DNA of 7,787 nucleotides from the NCBI GenBank assembly GCA_030432855.1, contig JAUILM010000258.1:1-7787 (forward strand), read 5' to 3'. Source of the DNA: Bacteroidia bacterium. GTDB taxonomy: Bacteria; Bacteroidota; Bacteroidia; Chitinophagales; Saprospiraceae. The notes under the pieces were generated by a model. The model was not told the origin of the DNA and searched no databases. It worked only from the letters and a program-made list of their open reading frames with translations. Numbering within the stretch: the stretch's first letter is position 1; each line of letters starts with the position of its first letter. A program made the position numbers and the translations under genes. Positions 1 to 6,255 of the stretch are shown here, piece after piece.

Positions 1-648
1 CAGATGCGTGATATTGTATTGATAGTCCGCGCCGTTACTCACATGGGTATCAATAAACAAATGAGGACGAACCTTGTGAAAAATTGCATAAAAACTGCGG
101 GCATTTCTGGTATCAGATTTAATGAAGTCACGATTGAGGTCGTAATTTCTCGCGTTTCCCCTAAATCCATATTCGCGGGGTCCATTTTGATTGGCACGTG
201 AAAATTGATTCCTATTTAAAGCGCCCCCTACATTATAGATGGGAATGATTGCCAAAACAATATCTGTATATCCCTCTTTACTCTGGGCCAGGTCCCGGGC
301 CAGCATCATGGACGACTCAATGCCATCAGGTTCACCGGGATGAATGCCATTATTTATCAGCAGGATTTTCTTTCCCTTCTCCCTACTTACGGAGAAATCA
401 AAATCCTGATCATGGTCTATGACTACCAGATGTAAGGGTTCTCCTGAATCGGTCAGCCCCATTTCAATCATGCTAATACTTTCTGATGATTGAGCGAGCG
501 ATTGATAAAAGCTGATCACTTCATTATAGGTTCCCGTCTCTTTACCTCCAGATTTCTCGAAGGGTGTCAGCCAATCATCCTGAGAATGTAGAGTTCCTAA
601 AACACCAAGTATCACTACCAGTACTAAGCTCGATTTATGTAATCTCAT
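1..648 (-). CDS. M14-family zinc carboxypeptidase, N-terminal part (cut by window edge)
   Basis: The minus-strand frame is open from an ATG at 648 to the window edge, giving 216 residues with no stop, so the C-terminal part lies outside. Residues 1-22 form a signal peptide (a basic start, a hydrophobic VLVVILGVLGTL core, then HSQ), so the enzyme should be exported. The M14 metal site is visible: HPGE supplies His103 and Glu106, and THVSNGADYQY supplies the third ligand, His202. RNYDLNRDF (167-175) carries the Asn-Arg pair that binds the substrate carboxylate in carboxypeptidases. The catalytic glutamate, expected nearer the C terminus, cannot be seen. In this family the zinc enzyme removes C-terminal residues from peptides, and an exported copy suggests peptide scavenging. 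It starts 41 bases after the GDYXXLXY gene on the same strand and may be the last or a later gene of that operon. There is no Shine-Dalgarno sequence before the ATG. The family call is firm; the substrate is unknown. Confidence 0.9.
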   Translation of the reverse strand, partial: MRLHKSSLVLVVILGVLGTLHSQDDWLTPFEKSGGKETGTYNEVISFYQSLAQSSESISMIEMGLTDSGEPLHLVVIDHDQDFDFSVSREKGKKILLINNGIHPGEPDGIESSMMLARDLAQSKEGYTDIVLAIIPIYNVGGALNRNQFSRANQNGPREYGFRGNARNYDLNRDFIKSDTRNARSFYAIFHKVRPHLFIDTHVSNGADYQYNITHL

Positions 649-689
649 GGGGCTAAAATACGATTTGCTGGAATCAGTGTAAGTCTGGA

Positions 690-1238
690 CTATTCCTCTG
701 CCAGCTCTGCCAGCGAAACGCCTCCTATTTGTACATCTTTCAGTACGGCCTTCCCCTGTAAGATATGTACAATAGCCACTGTCTCCTGAGCCACATCTGA
801 GAAGGATTCTCGGAATATGGCTTCAGCCCGTGGTGCTTTGGATTCCTCCATATAAAAACGATCGAAAGGGTAGGCAATATCAACCTCTCCACCATTCAAT
901 CTTTCTACCTGGGCCTCGAAATAATCGGCATATTCATCAGGTCGATCAAGCTTCAATTCGAATGGATGAGAAATTCCATCGCTGTCTTCATATAAGGTAA
1001 TATATACAGGATCACCTATCTTCAATCCCTCTGATTCTGCTATGAAGGTGCGAGGGTTAAAACTCAACACCACATACTTTCCCCTCATGGGATCACTAGG
1101 GTCAATCGGTTGCACAAGGAAACGATATTCACGACCATTTTCAATTATTTCTTCTTTGTCCCAAATCATTTTGCCAGGGACTATCCACTGAGCCAGGCAA
1201 AGCAGCGCAAATAATATCCAGACGATTTTCTTATTCAT
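690..1238 (-). CDS. GDYXXLXY-family protein, membrane-anchored
   Basis: This 182-residue protein has one N-terminal hydrophobic segment (about residues 5-20), acting as an anchor or uncleaved signal, followed by a mostly extracytoplasmic beta-rich domain. The family signature comes after PIDPSDPMR, but here it reads GKYVVLSF (53-60): Lys replaces the Asp and Phe replaces the final Tyr that give the family its name. Other family-like stretches are RFYMEE (127-132) and the C-terminal VHILQGKAVLKDVQIGG. The start codon lies inside the end of the DUF2157 gene, an 8-base overlap in another frame, so the two are probably translationally coupled. These two families are often neighbours in bacterial genomes, which suggests that the products work together at the membrane. 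No biochemical function is known, and I infer none. The family call is fairly sure despite the altered motif, because position, length and partner all agree. Confidence 0.85.
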   Translation of the reverse strand: MNKKIVWILFALLCLAQWIVPGKMIWDKEEIIENGREYRFLVQPIDPSDPMRGKYVVLSFNPRTFIAESEGLKIGDPVYITLYEDSDGISHPFELKLDRPDEYADYFEAQVERLNGGEVDIAYPFDRFYMEESKAPRAEAIFRESFSDVAQETVAIVHILQGKAVLKDVQIGGVSLAELAEE

Positions 1239-2487
1239 GTGCTTTCTGCTTCATCATATAATAATTGGCTGCAAAAAACGCCATCCCGATAATAACAAAT
1301 ATCAGCCCTCTCAGAACGAAACTTATTTCACTGTCAAAAAATCTACTTAACACCACCGCCATTATAATCAGGAAGCCAAGATTCATCTTCGCTAATCTTC
1401 CGGTCCTGGCGCCGGCCCTTAAATAAAATACACCTAAAAACATCATGGCTAGATTGGCGACCACCTGAGCTATAGTAGGAAAGTATCTCCCAAAGACAAA
1501 AAGAGTTAAAAATAAAAAGCCCGATATAATCCATTTACTGGATTTCGAAATATTTTTTAGTAGCAGGGATACAATGACCGACAAGACCGACAGGGCTAGG
1601 GTCAAGATGAACTCCCTTCCGGCAAAGAAACGATCCATCTCACGTACTTCATCCCAAAAAAAATCAAAGGTGGATAGCAGTAGAATTATAAATACACCTG
1701 CAAATCCAAGTACCTGATATCCATTTTGGAAGAGACTTTCTCCCCGTACCTTTTCCGCCAAAACCAAGCATATCACTGAGAGAGACATGTAAGCTGGAAA
1801 TAGCCAAAATTCCTGCTCCGCTCCAAACACACCCAGGGTTAGTGCAATGGAACCAGGAAAAAACCAATGATGAAATACTGTGAAATTGGACTTAGGATAA
1901 TCTTTAATTAATTTCCAATAATAGGGAAGCAATACTAGAATAATCCCCCAATATGCATACGGTAGCTGACCTCCCCGGTGATTATATCCCACATCCATTC
2001 CGTAGTAGGTGATACCCAGAAGTACCAGAAGTGAGGCCATTGACGAGTGTGCGATGTAGACAAGGGGAGCACTCAGCAATACCCATGTCATCATGAAGGT
2101 GCTAATGGTTCCCGGAATGTTGTAGATCTGACTTACCAAGGCCATACAGGCACCCACTGACAAAATAAGCAGGACCACAGTTGATTCAATAAGCGTGCGA
2201 TGATGACGCCCCTTCCACAAGGCATACCCCACCAGAACTTGTGATGTAATGACAGGCACGAAGGCAATCATAGTCTTGACAGATCTCGACAAATGGTCCC
2301 AATTGTGTGCCACCAAAAGAATAATACCCAACCCCACAAGCAGTGCTCCAAGTATTCCAAAGGCGATCAGAATCCGATTCGGTCGTTCTGATTCCTTTTG
2401 GTGGAAGTACGCATCAATTTCGGCAGCTTTTTCCTGCGAAATAATACCCGCTGAAACTAATTCTTCAAGCTCTTCCTTTGTAAGCAT
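1231..2487 (-). CDS. DUF2157-domain polytopic membrane protein
   Basis: This 418-residue protein starts with a short charged cytoplasmic segment (LTKEELEELVSAGIIS, residues 2-17, continuing to about 37) typical of the DUF2157 N terminus. About 12-14 hydrophobic helices follow, the first near 39-60, then near 71-91, 100-121, 128-147 and so on to 388-410. The motif NWDHLSRSVK (62-71) after the first helix fits the family, as does the C-terminal region containing SRFFDSEISFVLRGLIF. The protein is predicted to sit in the inner membrane; no catalytic motif is apparent and its function is unknown. It lies 32 bases after the class V PLP enzyme gene and overlaps the GDYXXLXY gene by 8 bases, so cotranscription with both is likely. 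The ATG at 2487 has only an AT-rich leader without a clear Shine-Dalgarno sequence; another ATG eight bases upstream is out of frame. The helix count is by eye. Confidence 0.88.
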   Translation of the reverse strand: MLTKEELEELVSAGIISQEKAAEIDAYFHQKESERPNRILIAFGILGALLVGLGIILLVAHNWDHLSRSVKTMIAFVPVITSQVLVGYALWKGRHHRTLIESTVVLLILSVGACMALVSQIYNIPGTISTFMMTWVLLSAPLVYIAHSSMASLLVLLGITYYGMDVGYNHRGGQLPYAYWGIILVLLPYYWKLIKDYPKSNFTVFHHWFFPGSIALTLGVFGAEQEFWLFPAYMSLSVICLVLAEKVRGESLFQNGYQVLGFAGVFIILLLSTFDFFWDEVREMDRFFAGREFILTLALSVLSVIVSLLLKNISKSSKWIISGFLFLTLFVFGRYFPTIAQVVANLAMMFLGVFYLRAGARTGRLAKMNLGFLIIMAVVLSRFFDSEISFVLRGLIFVIIGMAFFAANYYMMKQKAHE

Positions 2488-2519
2488 AGGCCATTATTAA
2501 AAAATCAGAAATACATGAC

Positions 2520-3695
2520 TTACATCTGATCAATCACTTGACAAACCTTATCCAATTCATCATAGGTATTAAAGTAATGTGGTGAAAAGCGAATAGCCCA
2601 GGAAGTTCCCTTCTTTCGAAAATCAAGCAAACCCCACTCCAATGTGCTAACGCTATAAAAGATGTTAGCATTGCTAAGTAGAGCTTCCATTTTTTCTCTT
2701 GACGTCCCCTCCTTTATCAGTGTGATAATGTTGCAGGTAGATGAACCACGATCAAGTATTCTTACCCCTGCTATGGATCTTAGTTGTTCTAAAAAATACT
2801 TTTTCAGTCCGGCATTCCTGGCCATAATATTTTCAATTCCCAAACCATTGGCATACGAGACTGCACTGGTCAATCCTGCCTGGAGGGCATAGGATCGCTC
2901 CCAATTTTCAAACCGTACCGCTCCTTCTTCCAATTGAAAGTCATCCCTCTCTGTCCAAACGGCACCTTTTGCCTCCAGCAGATATGGATATATTCTTCCA
3001 TCTAACATTTTATCAGAAACGTATAAAAAGCCAGTACCTCTGGGACCTCGCAGAAACTTCCTACCGGTAGCACTTAAGAAATCACATTTTATTTGCGTCA
3101 CATCCACATCTAACTGACCCACGGATTGGCATGCGTCTACCAGGTATGGGATATCGTGCTTTTCGCATAGTAATCCTACAGAAACGACATTCTGGATTAA
3201 TCCAGAATTGGTGGGAACATGCGTAATCGCCACTAATTTTACCCCGGGTGATGAAATTAATTTCTCAGCGTGGCTGATATCCAGGTCTCCGGATTTGTCG
3301 GTACCGATAGTCTTTACCTCTACTCCAAACTGCTTTGTTAATGAGATAAATTGTATCCAATTGGACGCATAGTCATCTTCGGTGGTCACGATGACATCCC
3401 CCCGATCAAATCTAACCGACATAAGCGCTTTCGTATAGGCATCAGTAGCACTGTGAGCAAATGCAATATTTCTTGGCTTTGCACCTATCAACTTAGCAAC
3501 TTCATGGTAAAATGACGCATTTAAGGATTTGGCATTGTCAGCAGCTTTGTAACCTCCTACTTGATTTTCTTGCTTTAAGTATGAGATTATCTCATCCGAA
3601 ATAAATCCTGGCATCAATGAGGCCCCTGCACTGTTTAGAAAGCATTTATCCTGACATCCCGGTGTGAGATTTCGAATCGTTTCGATATCGAGCAT
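2520..3695 (-). CDS. Class V aminotransferase-fold PLP enzyme (cysteine/selenocysteine lyase-like)
   Basis: This 391-residue protein is full length for fold-type I class V PLP enzymes. An N-terminal FLNSAGASLMP (19-29) is the substrate-side loop. HSATDAYTKAL (81-91) is the phosphate-binding region. VDACQSVGQ supplies Asp187, which pairs with the pyridine nitrogen, and Gln190. The Schiff-base lysine is Lys213 in SATGRKFLRGPRGTGFLYV (208-226). IRFSPHYFNT holds Arg369, which should bind the substrate carboxylate. The C-terminal loop that carries the catalytic cysteine in true cysteine desulfurases has no cysteine here, so a C-S lyase, epimerase-like or other amino-acid reaction is more likely than sulfur transfer to Fe-S assembly. 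The GRKFLRGPRG motif resembles hercynylcysteine sulfoxide lyase-like and C-S-lyase relatives, but no ergothioneine genes are nearby. No signal peptide is seen, so it is cytoplasmic. It is the first gene of the left block, lying after the GMC terminator. The exact substrate cannot be read. Confidence 0.87.
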   Translation of the reverse strand: MLDIETIRNLTPGCQDKCFLNSAGASLMPGFISDEIISYLKQENQVGGYKAADNAKSLNASFYHEVAKLIGAKPRNIAFAHSATDAYTKALMSVRFDRGDVIVTTEDDYASNWIQFISLTKQFGVEVKTIGTDKSGDLDISHAEKLISSPGVKLVAITHVPTNSGLIQNVVSVGLLCEKHDIPYLVDACQSVGQLDVDVTQIKCDFLSATGRKFLRGPRGTGFLYVSDKMLDGRIYPYLLEAKGAVWTERDDFQLEEGAVRFENWERSYALQAGLTSAVSYANGLGIENIMARNAGLKKYFLEQLRSIAGVRILDRGSSTCNIITLIKEGTSREKMEALLSNANIFYSVSTLEWGLLDFRKKGTSWAIRFSPHYFNTYDELDKVCQVIDQM

Positions 3696-3742
3696 ATTGA
3701 TCCGTATTTAGCATGTAGTGCAGATACTCATAAGCCTGCACG

Positions 3743-3777
3743 AAAATTAAAAAGGTCAGTCAAAACCATGACTGACC
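3743..3777 (-). terminator. Intrinsic terminator after the GMC gene
   Basis: On the minus strand GGTCAGTC and GACTGACC form a perfect 8-bp stem (9 bp with one added A-T pair) around a 6-8 base loop. It is followed at once by TTTTTAATTTT, a good U-tract. It lies about 125 bases beyond the GMC stop codon and just before the class V PLP gene, so it should end the dehydrogenase transcript and insulate the left block. No comparable T-tract follows the stem on the plus strand. The remaining 45 or so bases before the PLP gene's ATG must then hold its promoter or a read-through leader; I see no convincing promoter element there. Confidence 0.8.
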
Positions 3778-3801
3778 AAAGAAACTTTCTATATACAGAT
3801 T

Positions 3802-3836
3802 TATAAGCTCTGAGTTGAAAATTCAACTCTCTTATA
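3802..3836. repeat. Bipartite inverted repeat (long hairpin) between the GMC stop and the terminator
   Basis: The inner arms GAGTTGAA (3812-3819) and TTCAACTC (3822-3829) are a perfect 8-bp dyad with two bases between them. The outer arms TATAAG (3802-3807) and CTTATA (3831-3836) pair as a further 6 bp, with a 4-base against 1-base internal loop between the two stems. No T-tract follows on either strand, so it does not look like an intrinsic terminator. In the GMC transcript it would lie about 65 bases after the stop codon, where it could protect the 3' end or bind a protein. It could also be a copy of a dispersed small repeat; the window holds only this one. Confidence 0.6.
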
Positions 3837-3900
3837 TCTCTAAGAAAAGTATGTTTCAATTCTTCTCAAGCAGAAAGATACGCATTATAATCTAATGAAT

Positions 3901-5601
3901 TTATAAATTTCCTTTCTTCAGCTCTTCTACTGCATGATTTGCCGCCCGGGCGGTAAGTGCCATGAAGGTCAGTGTGGGGTTTTGCGTACCGGTAGAGGTC
4001 ATACAGGCACCATCCGTTACGAAGACGTTTTTGCATGCATGCAGTTGATTGGTGGCGTTCAGCAGGGAGGTTTCCGGATCTTTTCCCATGCGTACTCCCC
4101 CCATTTCATGAATGTCAGATCCCGGTGGAGCATGTGTATCTCTCGCTGATACCTCCACAAAACCGGCCTTCTCAAACATCTCCTTTGATTGCTCCACATA
4201 GTCAGCCGTCATCTTGTCATCGTTTTCTGTCCAATCACAAGAGACTATCAATTGTGGGATTCCGTACTTATCCACATGATCGGGGCTTAGACGGACATGG
4301 TTCTCTTTGATAGGAACCACTTCACCCATCATCCAGCTACTGATCGTCCAGGGTCCGAGCTCGCGATGGAGAATATTATCGGTGAGCTGATGACCGATAG
4401 CACTGGTATCAGATCGGTAGCCTCTTCCGCCTCCTATGCCGATGGCATATCCCCTGAGAAAATCAGTGTCCTGCTTGAAAACATTGCGAAAACGGGGTAT
4501 GTAGGCATGACTGGCACGGCGACCATCAATCATTTTGTCACTGAGGCCCTCGTATACTGCATTTGCCTTTCCGCGATAGTTGTGCCAGGCAATATGTGTA
4601 CCCAGGAGTCCATTATCATTGCCCAGGCCATTCGGAAATCTACGTGACGTTGAATTAAGCAGAATGGCATTCGAATTGAGCGCAGAGGCATTCACAAATA
4701 TCACCTTCGCAAAATAACTCATCATTTTGCCAGTCTCAGCATCGACGATGCGTACTCCTACTGCCTTATCTTTTCCTTTCTTGTAAATGATGGAATGTAC
4801 TACAGAATGCGGTCTGATGGTAAGATTCCCTGTCTTAAGGGCCCATGGTAATGTAGAAGCATTACTGCTGAAATATCCACCATAGACACACCCCCTATTG
4901 CACATGGCTTGATGGACACACTTGATTCTACCCTGCTCCTGGTGAATCGGCTGAGGATCGGTAATGTGTGCACATCGTCCATCAATCAGATGTCTTTCTG
5001 GAAAATGCACCGCTAACTGCTGCTTAAAATGCTTTTCGACGCAGTTTAAGCCAAAACCTGGTTGCACAATACTATCCGGTAGTTCTGGAATGCCATCCCT
5101 GTCACCGGCAATTCCGGCAAATTTTTCTACATGATCATACCAGGGTGCCAGATCCTTGTAACGAATGGGCCAATCAACCGCAAATCCGTCTCTGTCGGGT
5201 CCCTCAAAGTCATAATCACTCCATCGCTGAGTCTGACGAGCCCATAGTAGAGATTTACCTCCCATATGATATCCCCGAAACCACCGAAAAGGCTTTTCCT
5301 GAATAAAGGGCTGCTCATCATCCTTGATCTTCCAGTGCAGGGTAGCTTCATTAAATCGTCCTCCCTCATACCCTACTCTCCGATCCAGAGGCACAGTGCC
5401 GCGAAACTCAAATTCCCAGGGTGCTTTAGAGGCTGTAGGATAGTCATCAATGTGCTTCACGTATCGCCCCCGTTCCAGAATCAGCGTCTTCAATCCATGA
5501 TCACAAAGCTCCTTGGCCGCCCAGCCACCACTTGCGCCTGATCCTATCACGATTGCATCGTATCCTCTCTTTTTTATTGAATCTATTGCCAGATTTGCCA
5601 T
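3901..5601 (-). CDS. GMC-family FAD-dependent oxidoreductase (respiratory-chain-linked sugar/polyol dehydrogenase-like)
   Basis: This 566-residue flavoprotein has the Rossmann FAD motif GSGASG (20-25) with Glu43 in LILERG for the ribose, and the second FAD segment GYHMGGKSLLWARQ (110-123). The catalytic pair is His498 in SDIHEMGGVRMG and Asn541 in TGTQNPTLTF, the His/Asn arrangement of pyranose-oxidase-like GMC enzymes. Cys228, Cys234 and Cys238 have C-x5-C-x3-C spacing, the same as the [3Fe-4S] ligands of Burkholderia FAD-glucose dehydrogenase, so an Fe-S electron relay is inferred. The length is normal. There is no signal peptide; with the Tat-bearing subunit 3-like gene 2 bases upstream, export as a folded complex is the likely route. 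It would oxidise a sugar, sugar acid, glycoside (a glucoside 3-dehydrogenase is one possibility) or polyol and pass electrons to a cytochrome c or quinone. No cytochrome gene is in the window. The family call is firm and the substrate unknown. Confidence 0.9.
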   Translation of the reverse strand: MANLAIDSIKKRGYDAIVIGSGASGGWAAKELCDHGLKTLILERGRYVKHIDDYPTASKAPWEFEFRGTVPLDRRVGYEGGRFNEATLHWKIKDDEQPFIQEKPFRWFRGYHMGGKSLLWARQTQRWSDYDFEGPDRDGFAVDWPIRYKDLAPWYDHVEKFAGIAGDRDGIPELPDSIVQPGFGLNCVEKHFKQQLAVHFPERHLIDGRCAHITDPQPIHQEQGRIKCVHQAMCNRGCVYGGYFSSNASTLPWALKTGNLTIRPHSVVHSIIYKKGKDKAVGVRIVDAETGKMMSYFAKVIFVNASALNSNAILLNSTSRRFPNGLGNDNGLLGTHIAWHNYRGKANAVYEGLSDKMIDGRRASHAYIPRFRNVFKQDTDFLRGYAIGIGGGRGYRSDTSAIGHQLTDNILHRELGPWTISSWMMGEVVPIKENHVRLSPDHVDKYGIPQLIVSCDWTENDDKMTADYVEQSKEMFEKAGFVEVSARDTHAPPGSDIHEMGGVRMGKDPETSLLNATNQLHACKNVFVTDGACMTSTGTQNPTLTFMALTARAANHAVEELKKGNL

Positions 5602-5603
5602 AC

Positions 5604-6131
5604 CTATTGTACCTCCACATTTTTACATCCATCATAAAATCCAGGTGCTACACGGTACTTGTGATATCGAGTCATCACTTGACGGCTTGTTCTAAAGCCC
5701 CTGATAGTTTCTCGCTTCATAAGATTAAAAAAGGAGTTTTCTGCCTCATCTTCACTGGCTTCAAATGCCAGCAAGAGGGATGCGCGCTCCACTGGCAAAC
5801 AGGCTTCAAATGATCGTCCATAAATACCTTTTGCCTTGTCTTCCAGCTTATCCAGTTGGAGCTTGACATTTTCATTCACCTCCTTTTCGTAGCACTGCTC
5901 CAAGAGCTTCTTAAGAAACTCATCTACTCCTACGGACAGGCCGCCCACTCCATCAGTAGAGGATGGAATGATCGTGTCCACCACTGAACTCAACAAGTCT
6001 GACTGGCTGGTTGAAAAACTATTGCTAAAACCGGCTACATCGTCGATTTGCCATCCGTGCGCCCAGGCAGGCAAGGTCAGCACGGTCCCGGATGCCCACA
6101 GAATCTTGCGTAAACTGTCTCTTCTATCCAT
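5604..6131 (-). CDS. Gluconate 2-dehydrogenase subunit 3-like protein with Tat signal
   Basis: This 175-residue protein starts MDRRDSLRKIL, a twin-arginine motif (Arg3-Arg4) in which the usual Phe after RRx is Ser. A hydrophobic stretch follows (about 10-22), with likely cleavage near AWA (22-24). The mature part has the family's DTIIPSSTDGVGGLSVGVDEFL stretch split as DTIIPSSTDG (52-61) and VGVDEFL (67-73), then charged helices and a C-terminal MTRYHKYRVAPGFYDG region. In known gluconate 2-dehydrogenases and glucoside 3-dehydrogenases this small subunit accompanies a GMC flavoprotein and brings it across the inner membrane by the Tat pathway; it has no catalytic site of its own. The GMC gene begins 2 bases after its stop, so the pair is almost certainly cotranscribed. 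The ATG at 6131 lacks a good Shine-Dalgarno sequence but starts exactly at the Tat motif, which supports it. A membrane or structural role is inferred from the family. Confidence 0.87.
   Translation of the reverse strand: MDRRDSLRKILWASGTVLTLPAWAHGWQIDDVAGFSNSFSTSQSDLLSSVVDTIIPSSTDGVGGLSVGVDEFLKKLLEQCYEKEVNENVKLQLDKLEDKAKGIYGRSFEACLPVERASLLLAFEASEDEAENSFFNLMKRETIRGFRTSRQVMTRYHKYRVAPGFYDGCKNVEVQ
5611..5616 (-). promoter_or_regulatory. Strong Shine-Dalgarno for the GMC gene inside the upstream coding end
   Basis: GGAGGT lies 9 bases before the GMC ATG and is contained in the last codons of the subunit 3-like gene (Val-Glu-Val-Gln-stop). Other starts in the window lack such a site, so it stands out and supports the chosen GMC start and linked translation of the pair. 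It could also be a by-product of the coding sequence, since Bacteroidota ribosomes depend little on this signal. Confidence 0.55.
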
Positions 6132-6255
6132 AGTTTGCTTTTGATAAGGTGCACTTAAATTAAGATAATTTGGAGAATAATATATCCCTCAGACAGGCAG
6201 ACCCTTTTGATACATCCTGTTAAAAAATCTATCTTAATACTAAATTGAAACCTAT
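6132..6255. promoter_or_regulatory. Divergent promoter region between the dehydrogenase pair and the amidohydrolase
   Basis: These 124 AT-rich bases must drive genes in both directions. On the plus strand TTTTG (6205-6209) is followed after 20 bases by TATCTTAA (6230-6237), a fair match to the Bacteroidota -33/-7 promoter layout (TTTG, about 19-21 bases, TAnnTTTG), which would start transcription shortly before the amidohydrolase ATG. The same TATCTTAAT occurs on the minus strand (6167-6159), correctly placed for a -7 box of the dehydrogenase genes, though no clear -33 box precedes it. A second plus-strand candidate is TTTTG (6139-6143) with TAATTTG (6166-6172). The ninemer CTTTTGATA occurs twice in direct orientation (6138-6146 and 6204-6212). 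No start site is proven. Confidence 0.4.
6159..6238. repeat. Separated 9-bp inverted repeat in the divergent promoter
   Basis: ATTAAGATA at 6159-6167 and TATCTTAAT at 6230-6238 are exact reverse complements, 62 bases apart. Each arm overlaps a candidate -7 box, one for each direction, so they may simply be the two promoter cores. A shared regulator binding both is possible. In AT-rich DNA a 9-bp match can also arise by chance. Confidence 0.35.

Noticed and set aside
4..201. Plus-strand frame of 65 codons at the left edge
   Set aside because: It is antisense to the M14 peptidase coding region, whose metal-site and Asn-Arg motifs lie in this stretch.
2520..3695. Ergothioneine lyase (EgtE) assignment
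   Set aside because: The motif is only generally similar, and no EgtB- or EgtD-like gene is nearby.
3898..3909. AATTTATAAATT palindrome over the GMC stop codon
   Set aside because: A pure A/T palindrome of this length is expected by chance in AT-rich DNA, and half of it is coding.
4035..4647. Two plus-strand open frames (91 and 116 codons) antisense to the GMC gene
   Set aside because: The opposite strand encodes a full GMC protein with all motifs. The antisense translations show no domain and no plausible start signal.
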